From Calothrix sp. NIES-4105 (lineage in GTDB: Bacteria; Cyanobacteriota; Cyanobacteriia; Cyanobacteriales; Nostocaceae), in the NCBI RefSeq assembly GCF_002368415.1, contig NZ_AP018290.1, positions 5,345,614-5,409,613 on the forward strand: a DNA stretch of 64,000 nucleotides, in the 5' to 3' direction. Positions 19,680-29,930 of the stretch are shown here, one piece after another. Both the position numbers and the translations under genes were made by a program. The notes under the pieces are model-generated. The model did no database searches and was not told the DNA's origin. It saw only the letters and a list, made by a program, of their open reading frames with translations. Numbering within the stretch: the stretch's first letter is position 1; every line of letters starts with the position of its first letter.

Positions 19680-19770
19680 TCTGAGTTGGAGTTATAAGTT
19701 ATGAGTTATGAGTTATGAGTACTGAGTGCTAAGTATCTTTTTACTCAGCACTCAGCACTTTCTACTCATC
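19680..19770. repeat. STRR tracts between rpoC1 and rpoC2
   Basis: Tandem GAGTTAT/GAGTTAA-like heptamers (19683-19720) are followed by ACTCAGC heptamers (19742-19760). The complementary units GAGTGCTAAG and ACTCAGCACT allow a hairpin inside the rpo transcript. Confidence 0.75.
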
Positions 19771-19771
19771 A

Positions 19772-21649
19772 CTAACTAGCTAGTGCTTCCTGAATCGCTT
19801 TATTGTAAATAACGCGACCTGGTGTAGTGCGTACATACTGAGAAATGAGATTTCCCGAAGCGTCTTCACGGACGCGACGGTATTTGTACATTTTGGTTAC
19901 AGTTCCGTCTGAGTTCTTGTCTTCAGATATCGCTACGGTGTCTGGTTCGGGTGACTCAACTTCTCCATCGAATCTGACATATACATAAGCGTGAATATCA
20001 ACAGTAGATGATTCGTATGCCATGATTACATCATCAAGTGAAGAAAAATACTTGCCGGCACCATGAGTCGCGTTTGGATTTTCGGCGGTTAAGTAATATG
20101 CTCCCAATACCATGTCTTGGCTAGGCGTAATAATTGGTCTACCTGTTGCAGGTGACAAAATGTTATTTGAGGCTAGCATTAACAAGCGCGCTTCTGCCTG
20201 CGATTCTAAGGAAAGTGGGACGTGTACTGCCATTTGGTCGCCGTCGAAGTCAGCGTTAAATGCTGGACATACGAGGGGGTGTAATTGAATGGCTCGACCT
20301 TCTACTAATATTGGTTCAAACGCTTGAATACCTAAACGGTGTAGCGTTGGCGCCCGGTTTAGCATTACGGGGTGTCCTTCGATAACTTCTTCGAGGACAT
20401 CCCAAACTTGCGGGTCGTTACGCGAAATTAGTTTTTTGGCTGCTTTAATGTTATTAACCATGCCGCTGCGAATTAAGCGGTTAATAACAAATGGTTGGAA
20501 TAATTCGATTGCCATTTCTCGTGGCAACCCACATTGGTGAATATGTAATTTTGGTCCGACTACAATTACACTTCGGCCTGAGTAGTCAACCCGTTTACCA
20601 AGCAAGTTTTGACGGAATCGTCCTTGTTTACCTTCGATGATGTCAGATAATGACTTTAATGGACGATTATTGGCGCCGACCACGGTACGTCCACGACGAC
20701 CGTTATCGATCAGCGCGTCTACTGCTTCTTGTAACATCCGCTTTTCGTTACGGACGATGATTTCTGGCGCCAGAATTTCTTGTAAGCGTGCTAATCGATT
20801 GTTACGATTAATTACGCGACGGTACAAATCGTTTAAGTCACTAGTTGCAAATCGTCCACCATCAAGTTGCACCATTGGACGTAAATCTGGCGGAATTACG
20901 GGAATAACCGTCATTACCATCCACTCAGGCTTACTACCAGTCGCGATAAAGTTATCAATAACCCGTAGACGTTTGATTAACTTCGCGCGTTTCTGACCTT
21001 TGGCAGTACCTATTTCTTCGCGAAGGTTTTCTGCTTCTTGCTCTAATTGAATATCCGCCAGTAGTCTTAATAATGCTTCAGCGCCGATACCAACTTCAAC
21101 ACCAACAAGTTGAGAATCTTCAGCGTAAATTTGATCTTCGATTTCTAACCACTGGTCTTCACTGAGTAGCTGCTTGTAGGTCAAAGTTTCCGCATTGCCT
21201 TGACTCAATACAACATAAGAGTTGAAATAGACAATTTGTTCTACATCCCGCAATGGCATATCCAGCAAGATGGCAATGTAAGAAGGAATACCTTTTAAAT
21301 ACCAAACGTGAGCGACTGGTGCAGCCAGCTTAATGTATCCCATGCGGTGGCGCCGGACTCGCGACTCAGTAACTTCCACTCCACAACGTTCACAAACTAT
21401 ACCACGGTGACGGACGCGCTTATATTTACCACAGTGACATTCCCAATCCTTAGCTGGACCAAAGATGCGCTCACAAAAAAGCCCATCCATCTCTGGCTTC
21501 AAAGTACGATAATTAATCGTTTCTGGTTTAGTTACTTCTCCGACGACCTGACCGTTGGGTAACGTTCTTTCACCCCATACACGAATTCGTTCGGGTGAAG
21601 CCAAGCCGATTTTTACGTAATCGAACTGATTGTTTTGACCTGGTCTCAT
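19772..21649 (-). CDS. rpoC1: RNA polymerase subunit gamma (RpoC1)
   Basis: This 625-residue protein is the N-terminal part of beta' in cyanobacteria. It has the zinc-binding cluster ([20 protein letters not shown], about residues 70-92), the clamp and rudder regions, and the catalytic Mg-binding loop [12 protein letters not shown] (about 468-480). Its length is normal. It lies between rpoB and rpoC2 on the same strand and should be cotranscribed with them. Confidence 0.98.
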   Translation of the reverse strand: MRPGQNNQFDYVKIGLASPERIRVWGERTLPNGQVVGEVTKPETINYRTLKPEMDGLFCERIFGPAKDWECHCGKYKRVRHRGIVCERCGVEVTESRVRRHRMGYIKLAAPVAHVWYLKGIPSYIAILLDMPLRDVEQIVYFNSYVVLSQGNAETLTYKQLLSEDQWLEIEDQIYAEDSQLVGVEVGIGAEALLRLLADIQLEQEAENLREEIGTAKGQKRAKLIKRLRVIDNFIATGSKPEWMVMTVIPVIPPDLRPMVQLDGGRFATSDLNDLYRRVINRNNRLARLQEILAPEIIVRNEKRMLQEAVDALIDNGRRGRTVVGANNRPLKSLSDIIEGKQGRFRQNLLGKRVDYSGRSVIVVGPKLHIHQCGLPREMAIELFQPFVINRLIRSGMVNNIKAAKKLISRNDPQVWDVLEEVIEGHPVMLNRAPTLHRLGIQAFEPILVEGRAIQLHPLVCPAFNADFDGDQMAVHVPLSLESQAEARLLMLASNNILSPATGRPIITPSQDMVLGAYYLTAENPNATHGAGKYFSSLDDVIMAYESSTVDIHAYVYVRFDGEVESPEPDTVAISEDKNSDGTVTKMYKYRRVREDASGNLISQYVRTTPGRVIYNKAIQEALAS

Positions 21650-21732
21650 TTTTGTCTAAATTACAGGACTTAACTTAACAATTTGTTTAAACACACAGTT
21701 TTTACCGCTCTGGTGAGGAGTATTTAATTTTT

Positions 21733-21881
21733 TAGTGCTGAGTTGAAAGTGCTTCCTTACTGAGTAGAGACACAATTAATCCCTTCGGGAAAACCTCCGG
21801 TTTACGTGTCTATACGGAGTTAGGAGTTATAAATTAGAACTTCCTTCTACTCAGCACTCAGCACTCAGCACTCAGCACTCA
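21733..21881. repeat. Composite repeat between rpoB and rpoC1
   Basis: ACTCAGC-type STRRs at both ends (21733-21773 and 21846-21880) enclose a GTAGAGACA...GTCTATAC inverted repeat (21774-21815). This is a repeat nested inside another repeat, in the 232-base gap between two essential cotranscribed genes. Confidence 0.75.
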
Positions 21882-24800
21882 TTACTCTTCTTCGTCTGCG
21901 TCGCGAGAAGATAGAGACTCGTAAGTGGGTCGTGGTGGAGTACGGCGATTTCCGACATCTGCCATTAAATCAACCTCGACATCGAGTGAGCTTCCATCGG
22001 TTTGGGTTTCGACTTTGTGAACTGCAATATCTAATCCCAGCGATTGCAACTCGCGCATTAATACCTTGAATGATTCAGGTGTACCAGGTCGAGGAATTGC
22101 TTTGCCTTTCACAATTGCGTTTAATGCTTCGTTGCGTCCTTGCATGTCATCAGATTTTACGGTCAGCAACTCTTGCAAAGTATACGCGGCGCCGAATGCT
22201 TCGAGTGCCCATACTTCCATTTCACCAAAGCGTTGTCCACCTTGCTGTGCTTTACCACCCAATGGTTGCTGGGTAACAAGCGAGTAAGGACCTGTCGAGC
22301 GTGCGTGAATTTTATCGTCTACTAGGTGTACCAGCTTGAGCATATAAGCCACACCAACGGTTATCGGACGGTCAAATGCTTCGCCTGTACGACCGTCGTA
22401 AACCATAATTTTGCCTGGTTCAGAGGGGTTATATACCCAATTTTTACCTGTTTCATCGCGCGCTTCTTGTAACTTACCGTGGACAATTGCCCGCGAAGAT
22501 TCTTCACCGTACATTTCATCAAAGGGGGTAATTTTGAAACGTACTCCTAAGTTGTGACCTGCCCAACCGAGTAAACATTCAAAAACCTGTCCAACGTTCA
22601 TCCGTGAAGGCACCCCTAGTGGGTTAAGCACAATATCAACTGTGCTGCCATCTGCCAAGTAAGGCATATCTTCCAAAGCGCATATCTTGGAAATAATCCC
22701 CTTATTACCGTGGCGCCCAGCCATTTTATCGCCAACTTGGATTTTACGTTTTTGCGCTACATACACACGTACTACCATGTTAGCACCCGGAGGCAATTCA
22801 TCGCCTTGTTCACGGGTAAATAAGCGGACATCTACGACCCGTCCTTTTTCTCCGTTCGGTACACGCAGCGAGTTATCGCGAACATCACGAGCTTTTTCAC
22901 CGAAAATTGCACGCAGCAATTTCTCTTCAGGTGGTTGGTCGGATTCACCTTTGGGTGTTACCTTACCTACGAGAATATCTCCAGATTCAACCCAGGCGCC
23001 GATGCGAATAATTCCTTGTTCGTCTAATTGACGTAGTGCATCTTCGCCCACGTTGGGAATTTCGCGCGTAATTTCTTCTGGACCGAGTTTGGTTTGCCTG
23101 GCCTCAATTTCATATTTTTCAATGTGAATCGAGGTATATATATCATCTTGCACCAAACGTTCGCTAATTAAAATCGCGTCTTCGTAGTTGTAACCTTCCC
23201 AAGGCATGTACGCGACGACAATATTCTGTCCTAGCGCTAGCTCACCACCTTCTGTGGAAGAACCATCAGCAAGTACCTGTCCAGCAACAACTTTTTCGCC
23301 CATCCGCACCAGCGGTTTCTGGTTCAAACAAGTATCTTGGTTCGAGCGCTGGTATTTGGAAAGGTAATATTTTATTTCTCTTGTATCTGATGGTTTTGTA
23401 GAAATCTCACCTGCATCGTTTTTGATGCGTGGTCTAACGCGAATCTCTGTGGCATCTACGTATGTTACGTCACCATCTGTACGCGATACTATTACCATCC
23501 CTGAGTCACGCGCGCCTTGTGCTTCTAAACCTGTACCAACTAACGGACGCTCTGGCTTTAGAAGAGGAACGGCTTGACGTTGCATGTTAGAACCCATCAG
23601 CGCGCGGTTCGCGTCATCATGCTCCAAGAATGGAATCATACTTGTAGCAACCGACACAATTTGTACGGGTGACACAGCTACACAGTCAACCTGTTCGGGG
23701 GTTGTGGTAGAGAACTCCTGACGGTAGCGGATGGGAACTTGTCCCATTAAATAGCCGTTTTCATCGGTCATTGCGTCGCCTGCTGCTACCCGCAAATCGT
23801 CTTCTTCGTCTGCGGTCATGTAAACAACTGGCAAGTCCAACCGAACTTTGGCGTTTTCAACTTGACGATAAGGAGTTTCTAAAAAGCCATATTGATTAAC
23901 GCGCGCGTGAGTAGCGAGTGAACCAATCAAACCCGCATTTGGACCTTCCGGTGTCTCAATCGGACAAATTCGTCCATAGTGTGAGGGGTGAATATCACGT
24001 ACCGCAAAACCTGCACGTTCGCGAGTTAAACCACCTGGACCTAAAGCAGAAAGGCGCCGTTTGTGGGTTAATTCTGCTAAAGGATTAGTTTGATCCATGA
24101 ATTGAGATAGCTGCGAAGAACCAAAGAATTCTTTAATGGCTGCAACTAAAGGTTTTGGGTTAACTAAAGAAGCAGGAGTTAATACTTCCGCATCAGATAC
24201 TGTCATCCGTTCACGAATTATTCGCTCTAAACGGTTAAGTCCGACTCTAACCTGGTTTTGCAGCAATTCACCAACGCTTCGCACTCGACGATTACCTAAG
24301 TGGTCAATGTCATCAGTATTACCAATATCAAATTCAAGGTTGATCAGGTAATCGACTGCTGCTAATATGTCGGTAGGAGTCAAAACGCGCGTTGGTTCGG
24401 GAACCGAAAGCCGTAGTTTCTTATTCAGCTTATATCTACCTACTCTTCCTAAATCGTAGCGTTTAGGGTCAAAAAACCGCGAATCAAGTAACTGTTGTCC
24501 TCCCAACACAGTTGGAGGTTCACCAGGTCTTAGTTTTCGGTATAATTCCATCAACGCTTCTTCTTCAGAAAACTGTCCCTCTTTTTCAATAGTTTTTTGA
24601 AAGTACTCAGGATGGCGTAGAGCATCAAAAATTTCGTTATCTGATAAGCCAAGCGCCTTCAGAAGCACTTGCGCGCTCAATTTACGAGTTTTATCGATAC
24701 GTACCCACACCAAATCGTTACGGTCTGTTTCAAATTTCAGCCAAGCTCCTCGGTTCGGAATCAATGAAGCTGAATAAGTACGGCGCCCGTTTTTATCAAT

Positions 24801-25214
24801 CTCAGATTTGTAGTAAACGCCAGGAGAACGAACAATTTGGTTAACAATAACCCGTTCAGCACCGTTAATAATAAAAGTGCCTCGGTCGGTCATTAAAGGC
24901 AAATCACCAATAAATACGTCTTGCTCTTTGATTTCACCAGTTTCTTTATTAATTAAGCGAGTTGGCACGTACATCTGTACAGCATAAGTGCTATCGCGTC
25001 TTTTCGCTTCCTCTACACTGTACTTGGGTTCCTTCATTTTGTAGTTTTGACCCAAGAAATGCAGTTCGAGCTTACCCGTATAATCGGTGATTGGGCTAAA
25101 GGAATTTAATTCTTCTATTAACCCTTCTTCCAAAAACCAGCGAAAACTGGAACGCTGGATTGCAATTAAGTCGGGCAACAGAAAGGCGGGTTCCATTATC
25201 GAATCGTTACTCAT
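21882..25214 (-). CDS. rpoB: RNA polymerase subunit beta (RpoB)
   Basis: This 1110-residue catalytic subunit starts [16 protein letters not shown]. It contains the rifampicin-pocket region ([40 protein letters not shown]), [15 protein letters not shown], the lysine-bearing [15 protein letters not shown] and the C-terminal [20 protein letters not shown]. Bases 25215-25968 upstream form a long leader or promoter region before tatD. Confidence 0.98.
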   Translation of the reverse strand: MSNDSIMEPAFLLPDLIAIQRSSFRWFLEEGLIEELNSFSPITDYTGKLELHFLGQNYKMKEPKYSVEEAKRRDSTYAVQMYVPTRLINKETGEIKEQDVFIGDLPLMTDRGTFIINGAERVIVNQIVRSPGVYYKSEIDKNGRRTYSASLIPNRGAWLKFETDRNDLVWVRIDKTRKLSAQVLLKALGLSDNEIFDALRHPEYFQKTIEKEGQFSEEEALMELYRKLRPGEPPTVLGGQQLLDSRFFDPKRYDLGRVGRYKLNKKLRLSVPEPTRVLTPTDILAAVDYLINLEFDIGNTDDIDHLGNRRVRSVGELLQNQVRVGLNRLERIIRERMTVSDAEVLTPASLVNPKPLVAAIKEFFGSSQLSQFMDQTNPLAELTHKRRLSALGPGGLTRERAGFAVRDIHPSHYGRICPIETPEGPNAGLIGSLATHARVNQYGFLETPYRQVENAKVRLDLPVVYMTADEEDDLRVAAGDAMTDENGYLMGQVPIRYRQEFSTTTPEQVDCVAVSPVQIVSVATSMIPFLEHDDANRALMGSNMQRQAVPLLKPERPLVGTGLEAQGARDSGMVIVSRTDGDVTYVDATEIRVRPRIKNDAGEISTKPSDTREIKYYLSKYQRSNQDTCLNQKPLVRMGEKVVAGQVLADGSSTEGGELALGQNIVVAYMPWEGYNYEDAILISERLVQDDIYTSIHIEKYEIEARQTKLGPEEITREIPNVGEDALRQLDEQGIIRIGAWVESGDILVGKVTPKGESDQPPEEKLLRAIFGEKARDVRDNSLRVPNGEKGRVVDVRLFTREQGDELPPGANMVVRVYVAQKRKIQVGDKMAGRHGNKGIISKICALEDMPYLADGSTVDIVLNPLGVPSRMNVGQVFECLLGWAGHNLGVRFKITPFDEMYGEESSRAIVHGKLQEARDETGKNWVYNPSEPGKIMVYDGRTGEAFDRPITVGVAYMLKLVHLVDDKIHARSTGPYSLVTQQPLGGKAQQGGQRFGEMEVWALEAFGAAYTLQELLTVKSDDMQGRNEALNAIVKGKAIPRPGTPESFKVLMRELQSLGLDIAVHKVETQTDGSSLDVEVDLMADVGNRRTPPRPTYESLSSRDADEEE

Positions 25215-25968
25215 GCCTCTACCTTTGTCATCAATATAATTAAACTAGAACTGGACACTACTCCAAACGTTTATGTATCAGCATTCATAAAACTACCATG
25301 CTGGTCTTGAGTTACCAGACCAATGAAGTCTCGTTAACTTTTTCATAGTAATTATGACGAGGGCCATTACCCTCACTCTCGGAGAAAAAACTTGACCAAT
25401 AATTAGTTACTAGTCTAATTTCTCCAAGTTGAAAGCTTAGAACGTGTATTTTTACTTTGCTCACTTCCCCTCCAAAAGTGCGTCTAGAATGATAACAGGC
25501 ACTATATGCTCCAAGTTGGAAACCCGTATTGGCTCTTGACCGCGCAATCGCTTGAGTTTGCTACATCTGTCGAAATATTTATGACTTGTAGGAAATAAGA
25601 TTTTGATATAGTTCGCTTATCGTGCTGTATAAAGTTGACAGTTTTTAATGATGACGCGCGGGACGGCTTTGTGTGAGTAGAGAGTAGTCTATTATAGACT
25701 TACAAGGTTTAGTTAGCTCAGGATTGTAGATTTTGTCGTGCATAACGCTTGCTGACAAGACAAGTTGGCGGGAAAATGCTTCTATGTATACGTATACTCA
25801 TCCATTAGTTGGCGTGAGTATTTATATATAAGCAGTATATAGCCTCAAGAAAGCAACACTTACCATTATGGCGCAAGCTAGCACTTTTTGGAGGAAATAA
25901 TTTTAGCACAGTTTGCCCCCATCTTAATTGTTTGTGAAGTCAAACTAATTATATAGTATAAATTGGCT
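25215..25968. promoter_or_regulatory. Leader/promoter gap upstream of rpoB
   Basis: This 754-base gap between tatD and rpoB holds no credible gene. Its length suggests that rpoB has its own promoter and a long leader rather than pure readthrough from tatD. I saw no specific regulatory motif. Confidence 0.45.
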
Positions 25969-26769
25969 TTATAGCGTTAATCCGAAAAGTTGGCAAGCAT
26001 TTTGGGTAGTTTGAGCCGCTATCACTTCTATTGCTTCGGAGCGCAACGCGGAAACATGTTCAGCGACGTAACGAACGTAAGATGGTTCGTTACGTTTTGT
26101 TCCGCGTTTTGGATGTGGCGCCAAAAAAGGACAGTCAGTTTCAATTAAAAGTCGCTCCGGACTAACAATCTTACAGCTGGCTTGGATATCTTTGGCATTT
26201 TTAAACGTAACAGTACCGCTAAAGCTGATGTAGAACCCCAAATCCATAAACCATTGAGTTTCTTCTGGTGTTCCACCCCAGCAATGCATTACACCTCTTA
26301 GTCTTTCACCCTTGAGATTTTTCCAATGTCGAAGAACTTCTTTCAGTTTCGGCGCCGCATCACGACAGTGAATGATTACAGGCAAATTTAAATCAGTTGC
26401 AATCTCTAGCTGCGCCTCAAACACAAGTAATTGCTGCTCGTAGTTATCTGCCTTGTAAAAATCCAGCCCCATTTCTCCAAGTGCAACAACTTTTGAATCT
26501 GATGTCGCAAGCTCTGTTATTTGCTTTGATGTATCGACATCCCACTCAGAAGCATCAAGAGGATGTAAACCGACAGCAAAGCTTAGTTCAGGAACACGTG
26601 CGGCAATGGCTTGAATGCTAGAAAACTCTGATGGCGAGACGCAAGAGTGGACTAAATGCACCACACCTGCTTCTTGCCATCGTGAGCGCACAGAAGCAAA
26701 ATCTTGTTGAAAAACCTCAAAGTTGAGGTGTACATGGGTATCAATCAGTTGCATTTTTACATTCATCAA
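25969..26769 (-). CDS. tatD: TatD-family metal-dependent DNase
   Basis: This 266-residue TIM-barrel hydrolase has all family motifs: DTHVHLN (first metal pair), GEMGLDFYK with the bridging Glu, IIHCRDA, MHCWGG and [11 protein letters not shown]. TatD proteins are 3'-5' nucleases acting in DNA repair or RNA quality control. The ATG at 26769 gives [14 protein letters not shown]; the internal Met6 is also a plausible start. It is 60 bases downstream of rpsT, in the conserved cyanobacterial order. Confidence 0.95.
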   Translation of the reverse strand: MMNVKMQLIDTHVHLNFEVFQQDFASVRSRWQEAGVVHLVHSCVSPSEFSSIQAIAARVPELSFAVGLHPLDASEWDVDTSKQITELATSDSKVVALGEMGLDFYKADNYEQQLLVFEAQLEIATDLNLPVIIHCRDAAPKLKEVLRHWKNLKGERLRGVMHCWGGTPEETQWFMDLGFYISFSGTVTFKNAKDIQASCKIVSPERLLIETDCPFLAPHPKRGTKRNEPSYVRYVAEHVSALRSEAIEVIAAQTTQNACQLFGLTL

Positions 26770-26829
26770 TTACTTAGCTGCGATTGCTTCTTAAATCGAC
26801 GCGAAGCTAAAAGCCAAGGCCATGTAAGC

Positions 26830-27129
26830 TTAAGCGGTTGCTGTCTGAGTTACGGATTTAAGACGCTTCGCAAGTCGAGACTTTTTGCGGGCACCGTTGT
26901 TTGAGTGAAGCACGCCACGTTTTACGGACTTATCGATTTTACTGTAGGCCTCTGACATACGAGTCATCACTTCTGTTTTGGACTCATCAGAAGGGCTTGC
27001 AGCATAAGCATCTAATGCCACAAAATATTTCTTCATCAGAGTTTTAACCGCTGACTTATATGACTTGTTACGCATCCGGTTACGTTCTGCGATTTTGGCA
27101 CGTTTGAGAGCTGACTTATTATTCGCCAC
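26830..27129 (-). CDS. rpsT: 30S ribosomal protein S20
   Basis: This 99-residue, Lys/Arg/Ala-rich protein begins [20 protein letters not shown] and ends with the helical [19 protein letters not shown], both diagnostic of bS20. It binds 16S rRNA in the small subunit. It is first in the leftward block leading to tatD and the RNA polymerase genes; its promoter should lie in 27130-27250. Confidence 0.98.
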   Translation of the reverse strand: MANNKSALKRAKIAERNRMRNKSYKSAVKTLMKKYFVALDAYAASPSDESKTEVMTRMSEAYSKIDKSVKRGVLHSNNGARKKSRLAKRLKSVTQTATA

Positions 27130-27973
27130 TGTTAACTTCCAAAAAATTAATATCTATAAAATGTACACACACTACTAGATTTACTAATATAGCATCCTTC
27201 TTGACAATGTAAAGATTTCAAAAAAAATATTTTTGGATTGTTAAACCAGCTACAATTAACGACATAACTATATAGAAATTTATAAATATAAATATAACTC
27301 TGTAATAGTCATAAAAACTAAATCTTAATAATTTTTTACTATTGTAATTATTTAAGATTCTTTTGGTATTACCCCTCAGTACACAGACAAATTATGTAAA
27401 TGTGTACTATAAAATACTTCTTTGCTCAAATGCTAAATCAAAAATTAACAATATTGAGAGTAATAATACGCAAGTTAATAATCACTTCGCTCTTATTATT
27501 GCGAGTATTTATGTAATTTAAATTTAATAAATATACTAGGAATTAACCATAAAATTACTTATATTGTTTGTACTTTTCTTGCATTCATTTTGAGATGACA
27601 TCAGAAGTAATGACTCCTGAGCAAGGTTTCTTGTATTTGTAATATAGCCATTTATTTTAATTCTCATTAAAAAGGGTGTTTATAATTCAGTAATATTACA
27701 GAAAAATTAGTAACTTGTATAAGCACATATCGATACATTATTTACAGTAAAAAATTCATCTAAAATTTAATGAATGCTTACGTCTCTTCATCAGCAATAT
27801 ATTGAAAATGTTCTATATACAGACTAAATTAGGTATAAAAGCAGTAATCATAAATACTTAGCGCCCAGAAAAAATCTGATATAGTCCGATATATTTTTTA
27901 CAGAGTGATTGCTGTGACTGCGTTCGCACGGACGTATATTATCTTCGATAACTAACTGAGACATAAATAAGAC
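27130..27973. other. AT-rich divergent intergenic region
   Basis: This 844-base AT-rich spacer lies between leftward rpsT and rightward 27974. It must hold both promoters. No gene, repeat family or RNA was recognised. Confidence 0.45.
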
Positions 27974-28855
27974 ATGAGCTTATCAGCACTAGGAAAATTT
28001 GTTCTACCGCCAGTCATCGCCGCAGCCGGGGTATTTTCAGCAATGAGCTTGCCTCTAGCGATGATAGGCGATAAGCCAGTTGGCATCCGATATGAAGAGG
28101 AGCCAGTTTTTGATGGCAGAATCAGAGATATTGCTCCACCATACGTAGTGTTCGTGACAGCTTTGAGTTTTGGAGTTGGAATTGGTGTTGCTGCCTTCGG
28201 TGGGTGGCGAAGTTCTGCTCGCAAATCATCACAGTTTCAGCATCAATTGTCTACTCTTGAAGAAGACCTTGAAAAGAAAGACAAATTACTCAAAGAGTTG
28301 AAGCTTTCAGATTCAAGGTTGCACGTGTCTGGACTAGCTAACTTCTTAGACGACCAAGTTCCTTTTGACCAACATGCGCTTGCTCCCGCTTTACCTGCAG
28401 TTGTTACTCAACCTGTTGTACAGGAGCCAGTTATCGCACAAACTTCAGTTCAAAAGTATCACCAATACACACCAAGCCCTGTGCCAACTATGGCGCCAAA
28501 ACCAATTGCAATTGCGATGGCAACTAAAGAAGTGGCGCCAAAGAGTCCTGTAAGCGTTACAAATGTAGTATCGTCGTTTGGGTCTGGGGCTGTTTCTCAA
28601 GCTTTCTTAAGCCACGATAAATCTAACAAAGCTGCAGATGCAACACATAGCATAAGTAGCCCAGTTCAACCCATAGTGTCGAATGGAGACTTTGAAGCAA
28701 TACAGCAACAACTTCGCTCAATGATGGAGCAGATGCGAGCTATGCAGGATAGTATGCTGCAAATGCCTCAACCTGCAAGCGTTCAAACAAGTTCATCAAA
28801 TAAGTTTCAAGTTTATTACGAGGCGCCAACTTCATCAGAAACGCGGTTTCAATAA
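27974..28855 (+). CDS. Membrane protein with short coiled coil, function unknown
   Basis: This 293-residue protein has two hydrophobic helices near residues 8-33 and 53-77 (VVFVTALSFGVGIGVAAFGG). A short charged coiled coil follows (QHQLSTLEEDLEKKDKLLKE, about 88-110), then a Pro/Gln/Val-rich disordered region and a second Met/Gln-rich helix (AIQQQLRSMMEQMRAMQDSM) near the C-terminus. The layout suggests an inner-membrane protein with a cytoplasmic tail that oligomerises. I recognise no catalytic motif or named family. It is monocistronic and ends at a hairpin. Confidence 0.8.
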   Translation: MSLSALGKFVLPPVIAAAGVFSAMSLPLAMIGDKPVGIRYEEEPVFDGRIRDIAPPYVVFVTALSFGVGIGVAAFGGWRSSARKSSQFQHQLSTLEEDLEKKDKLLKELKLSDSRLHVSGLANFLDDQVPFDQHALAPALPAVVTQPVVQEPVIAQTSVQKYHQYTPSPVPTMAPKPIAIAMATKEVAPKSPVSVTNVVSSFGSGAVSQAFLSHDKSNKAADATHSISSPVQPIVSNGDFEAIQQQLRSMMEQMRAMQDSMLQMPQPASVQTSSSNKFQVYYEAPTSSETRFQ

Positions 28856-28869
28856 AAGGTTATTAAACG

Positions 28870-28906
28870 TGGGCAAGTTGTTTATCAACTTGCCCAATAT
28901 TATTTA
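28870..28906 (+). terminator. Hairpin terminator after 27974-28855
   Basis: A perfect 11-bp stem (TGGGCAAGTTG with CAACTTGCCCA, 28870-28896) with a 5-base loop, followed by an AT-rich but not uniform T tract. It lies between two convergent genes. Confidence 0.75.
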
Positions 28907-28925
28907 TGAATGTTTAATCAGCCAG

Positions 28926-29747
28926 TTAGCGTAAAAATTCTGATGTTGAAAGTGGAGCAGTAGTTTGCCTTGATTTACTTACTTGGGGTGGAGTGAATGT
29001 AGAAGCTACTGTTTCAGGTTGAATAATGTATCTATTACCCCAGCCATCATTGACATCTTCTGCAAGTTGTTGTGGTGGCACAGTTTTTCCAAAAGGTAGT
29101 GGAATCGAAATAGATTGACTAGCCTGGACGTATCTTTCTCCTTGATTGGTAAAGCGCAATAATTTACCTTCGAGCGATTGAAATTCTGGTGCTGAATCTA
29201 CCGATGTTTGACTGTTCTGGTTTTGAGTTCTTGGAACCTGACTTTGTGGGTCAAAGGTAACGGTGAACGTCACCTCGTTTTGTGGTGTCTGTTTTGAGGT
29301 CAATTGATTTTTCTGCCAGGTTTCTTTATAACTGCCATCTGGTGAGACTTGCCAAATATTTAAATCCGCTTCCCATTGCCCCTGTTTAACTTCGACTATT
29401 TTACGGTCAAGGATGGAGCGGTCGGCATCTAAATCTGCATCTACGGTTTGTGTTTCGTTGGAACTGAGGTAGCGAACTGCTGTAATTGCAACTTGACTGG
29501 ATTCAGGTAAGTTTGTGCTACCAGCAACTTTATATACACCGTTACCGCCTGCTGGTTGTAAGTTTTTTATCTCTAACTTCACTTCGTTTTGTGCTTTTTG
29601 TGTACAACCGTAGTTTGTAACAACCAATACCAAAGAAATTACTGTTAGTAAACTTCTGGTAGTATATTTTCGGAAACAATAGCTATTTAAAGCTAAAAAG
29701 GGATTGTACATAGAGTATTTACTTAGAGAGTCAAATTTCATGGACAT
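28926..29747 (-). CDS. Predicted lipoprotein, function unknown
   Basis: This 273-residue protein has a membrane-like stretch near residues 31-47 (SLLTVISLVLVV) followed by a lipobox-like NYGC, so it is probably lipidated and periplasmic. The mature part (EIKNLQPAGGNGVYKVAGST, VTFTVTFDPQSQ) looks like a beta-sandwich; Pro/Gln-rich stretches follow. The long region before the signal suggests the real start may be an internal Met (Met4 or Met13). It is divergent from the cellulose operon across 183 bases. No family was recognised, so a link to cellulose export is only positional. Confidence 0.65.
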   Translation of the reverse strand: MSMKFDSLSKYSMYNPFLALNSYCFRKYTTRSLLTVISLVLVVTNYGCTQKAQNEVKLEIKNLQPAGGNGVYKVAGSTNLPESSQVAITAVRYLSSNETQTVDADLDADRSILDRKIVEVKQGQWEADLNIWQVSPDGSYKETWQKNQLTSKQTPQNEVTFTVTFDPQSQVPRTQNQNSQTSVDSAPEFQSLEGKLLRFTNQGERYVQASQSISIPLPFGKTVPPQQLAEDVNDGWGNRYIIQPETVASTFTPPQVSKSRQTTAPLSTSEFLR

Positions 29748-29930
29748 ATTGCCTATATTTTGCCCGATTTTTCTAAAAAAAGTGCTATGAAATAAAAAGC
29801 TTTACGTACCTTTGATGTAGTTGATTATCATCTACAAAATCTGTACACTGTCCTCGAATATACTCTAAATGTTTGCTAAAGTGGCGACATCTACTAACCA
29901 CAAAATTTACAAGTCATAAAAATAGGCGAC

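Noticed and set aside
15903-24351. Many forward-strand frames inside the rpo genes
   Set aside because: They are antisense shadows of rpoC2, rpoC1 and rpoB; the reverse-strand proteins are conserved throughout.
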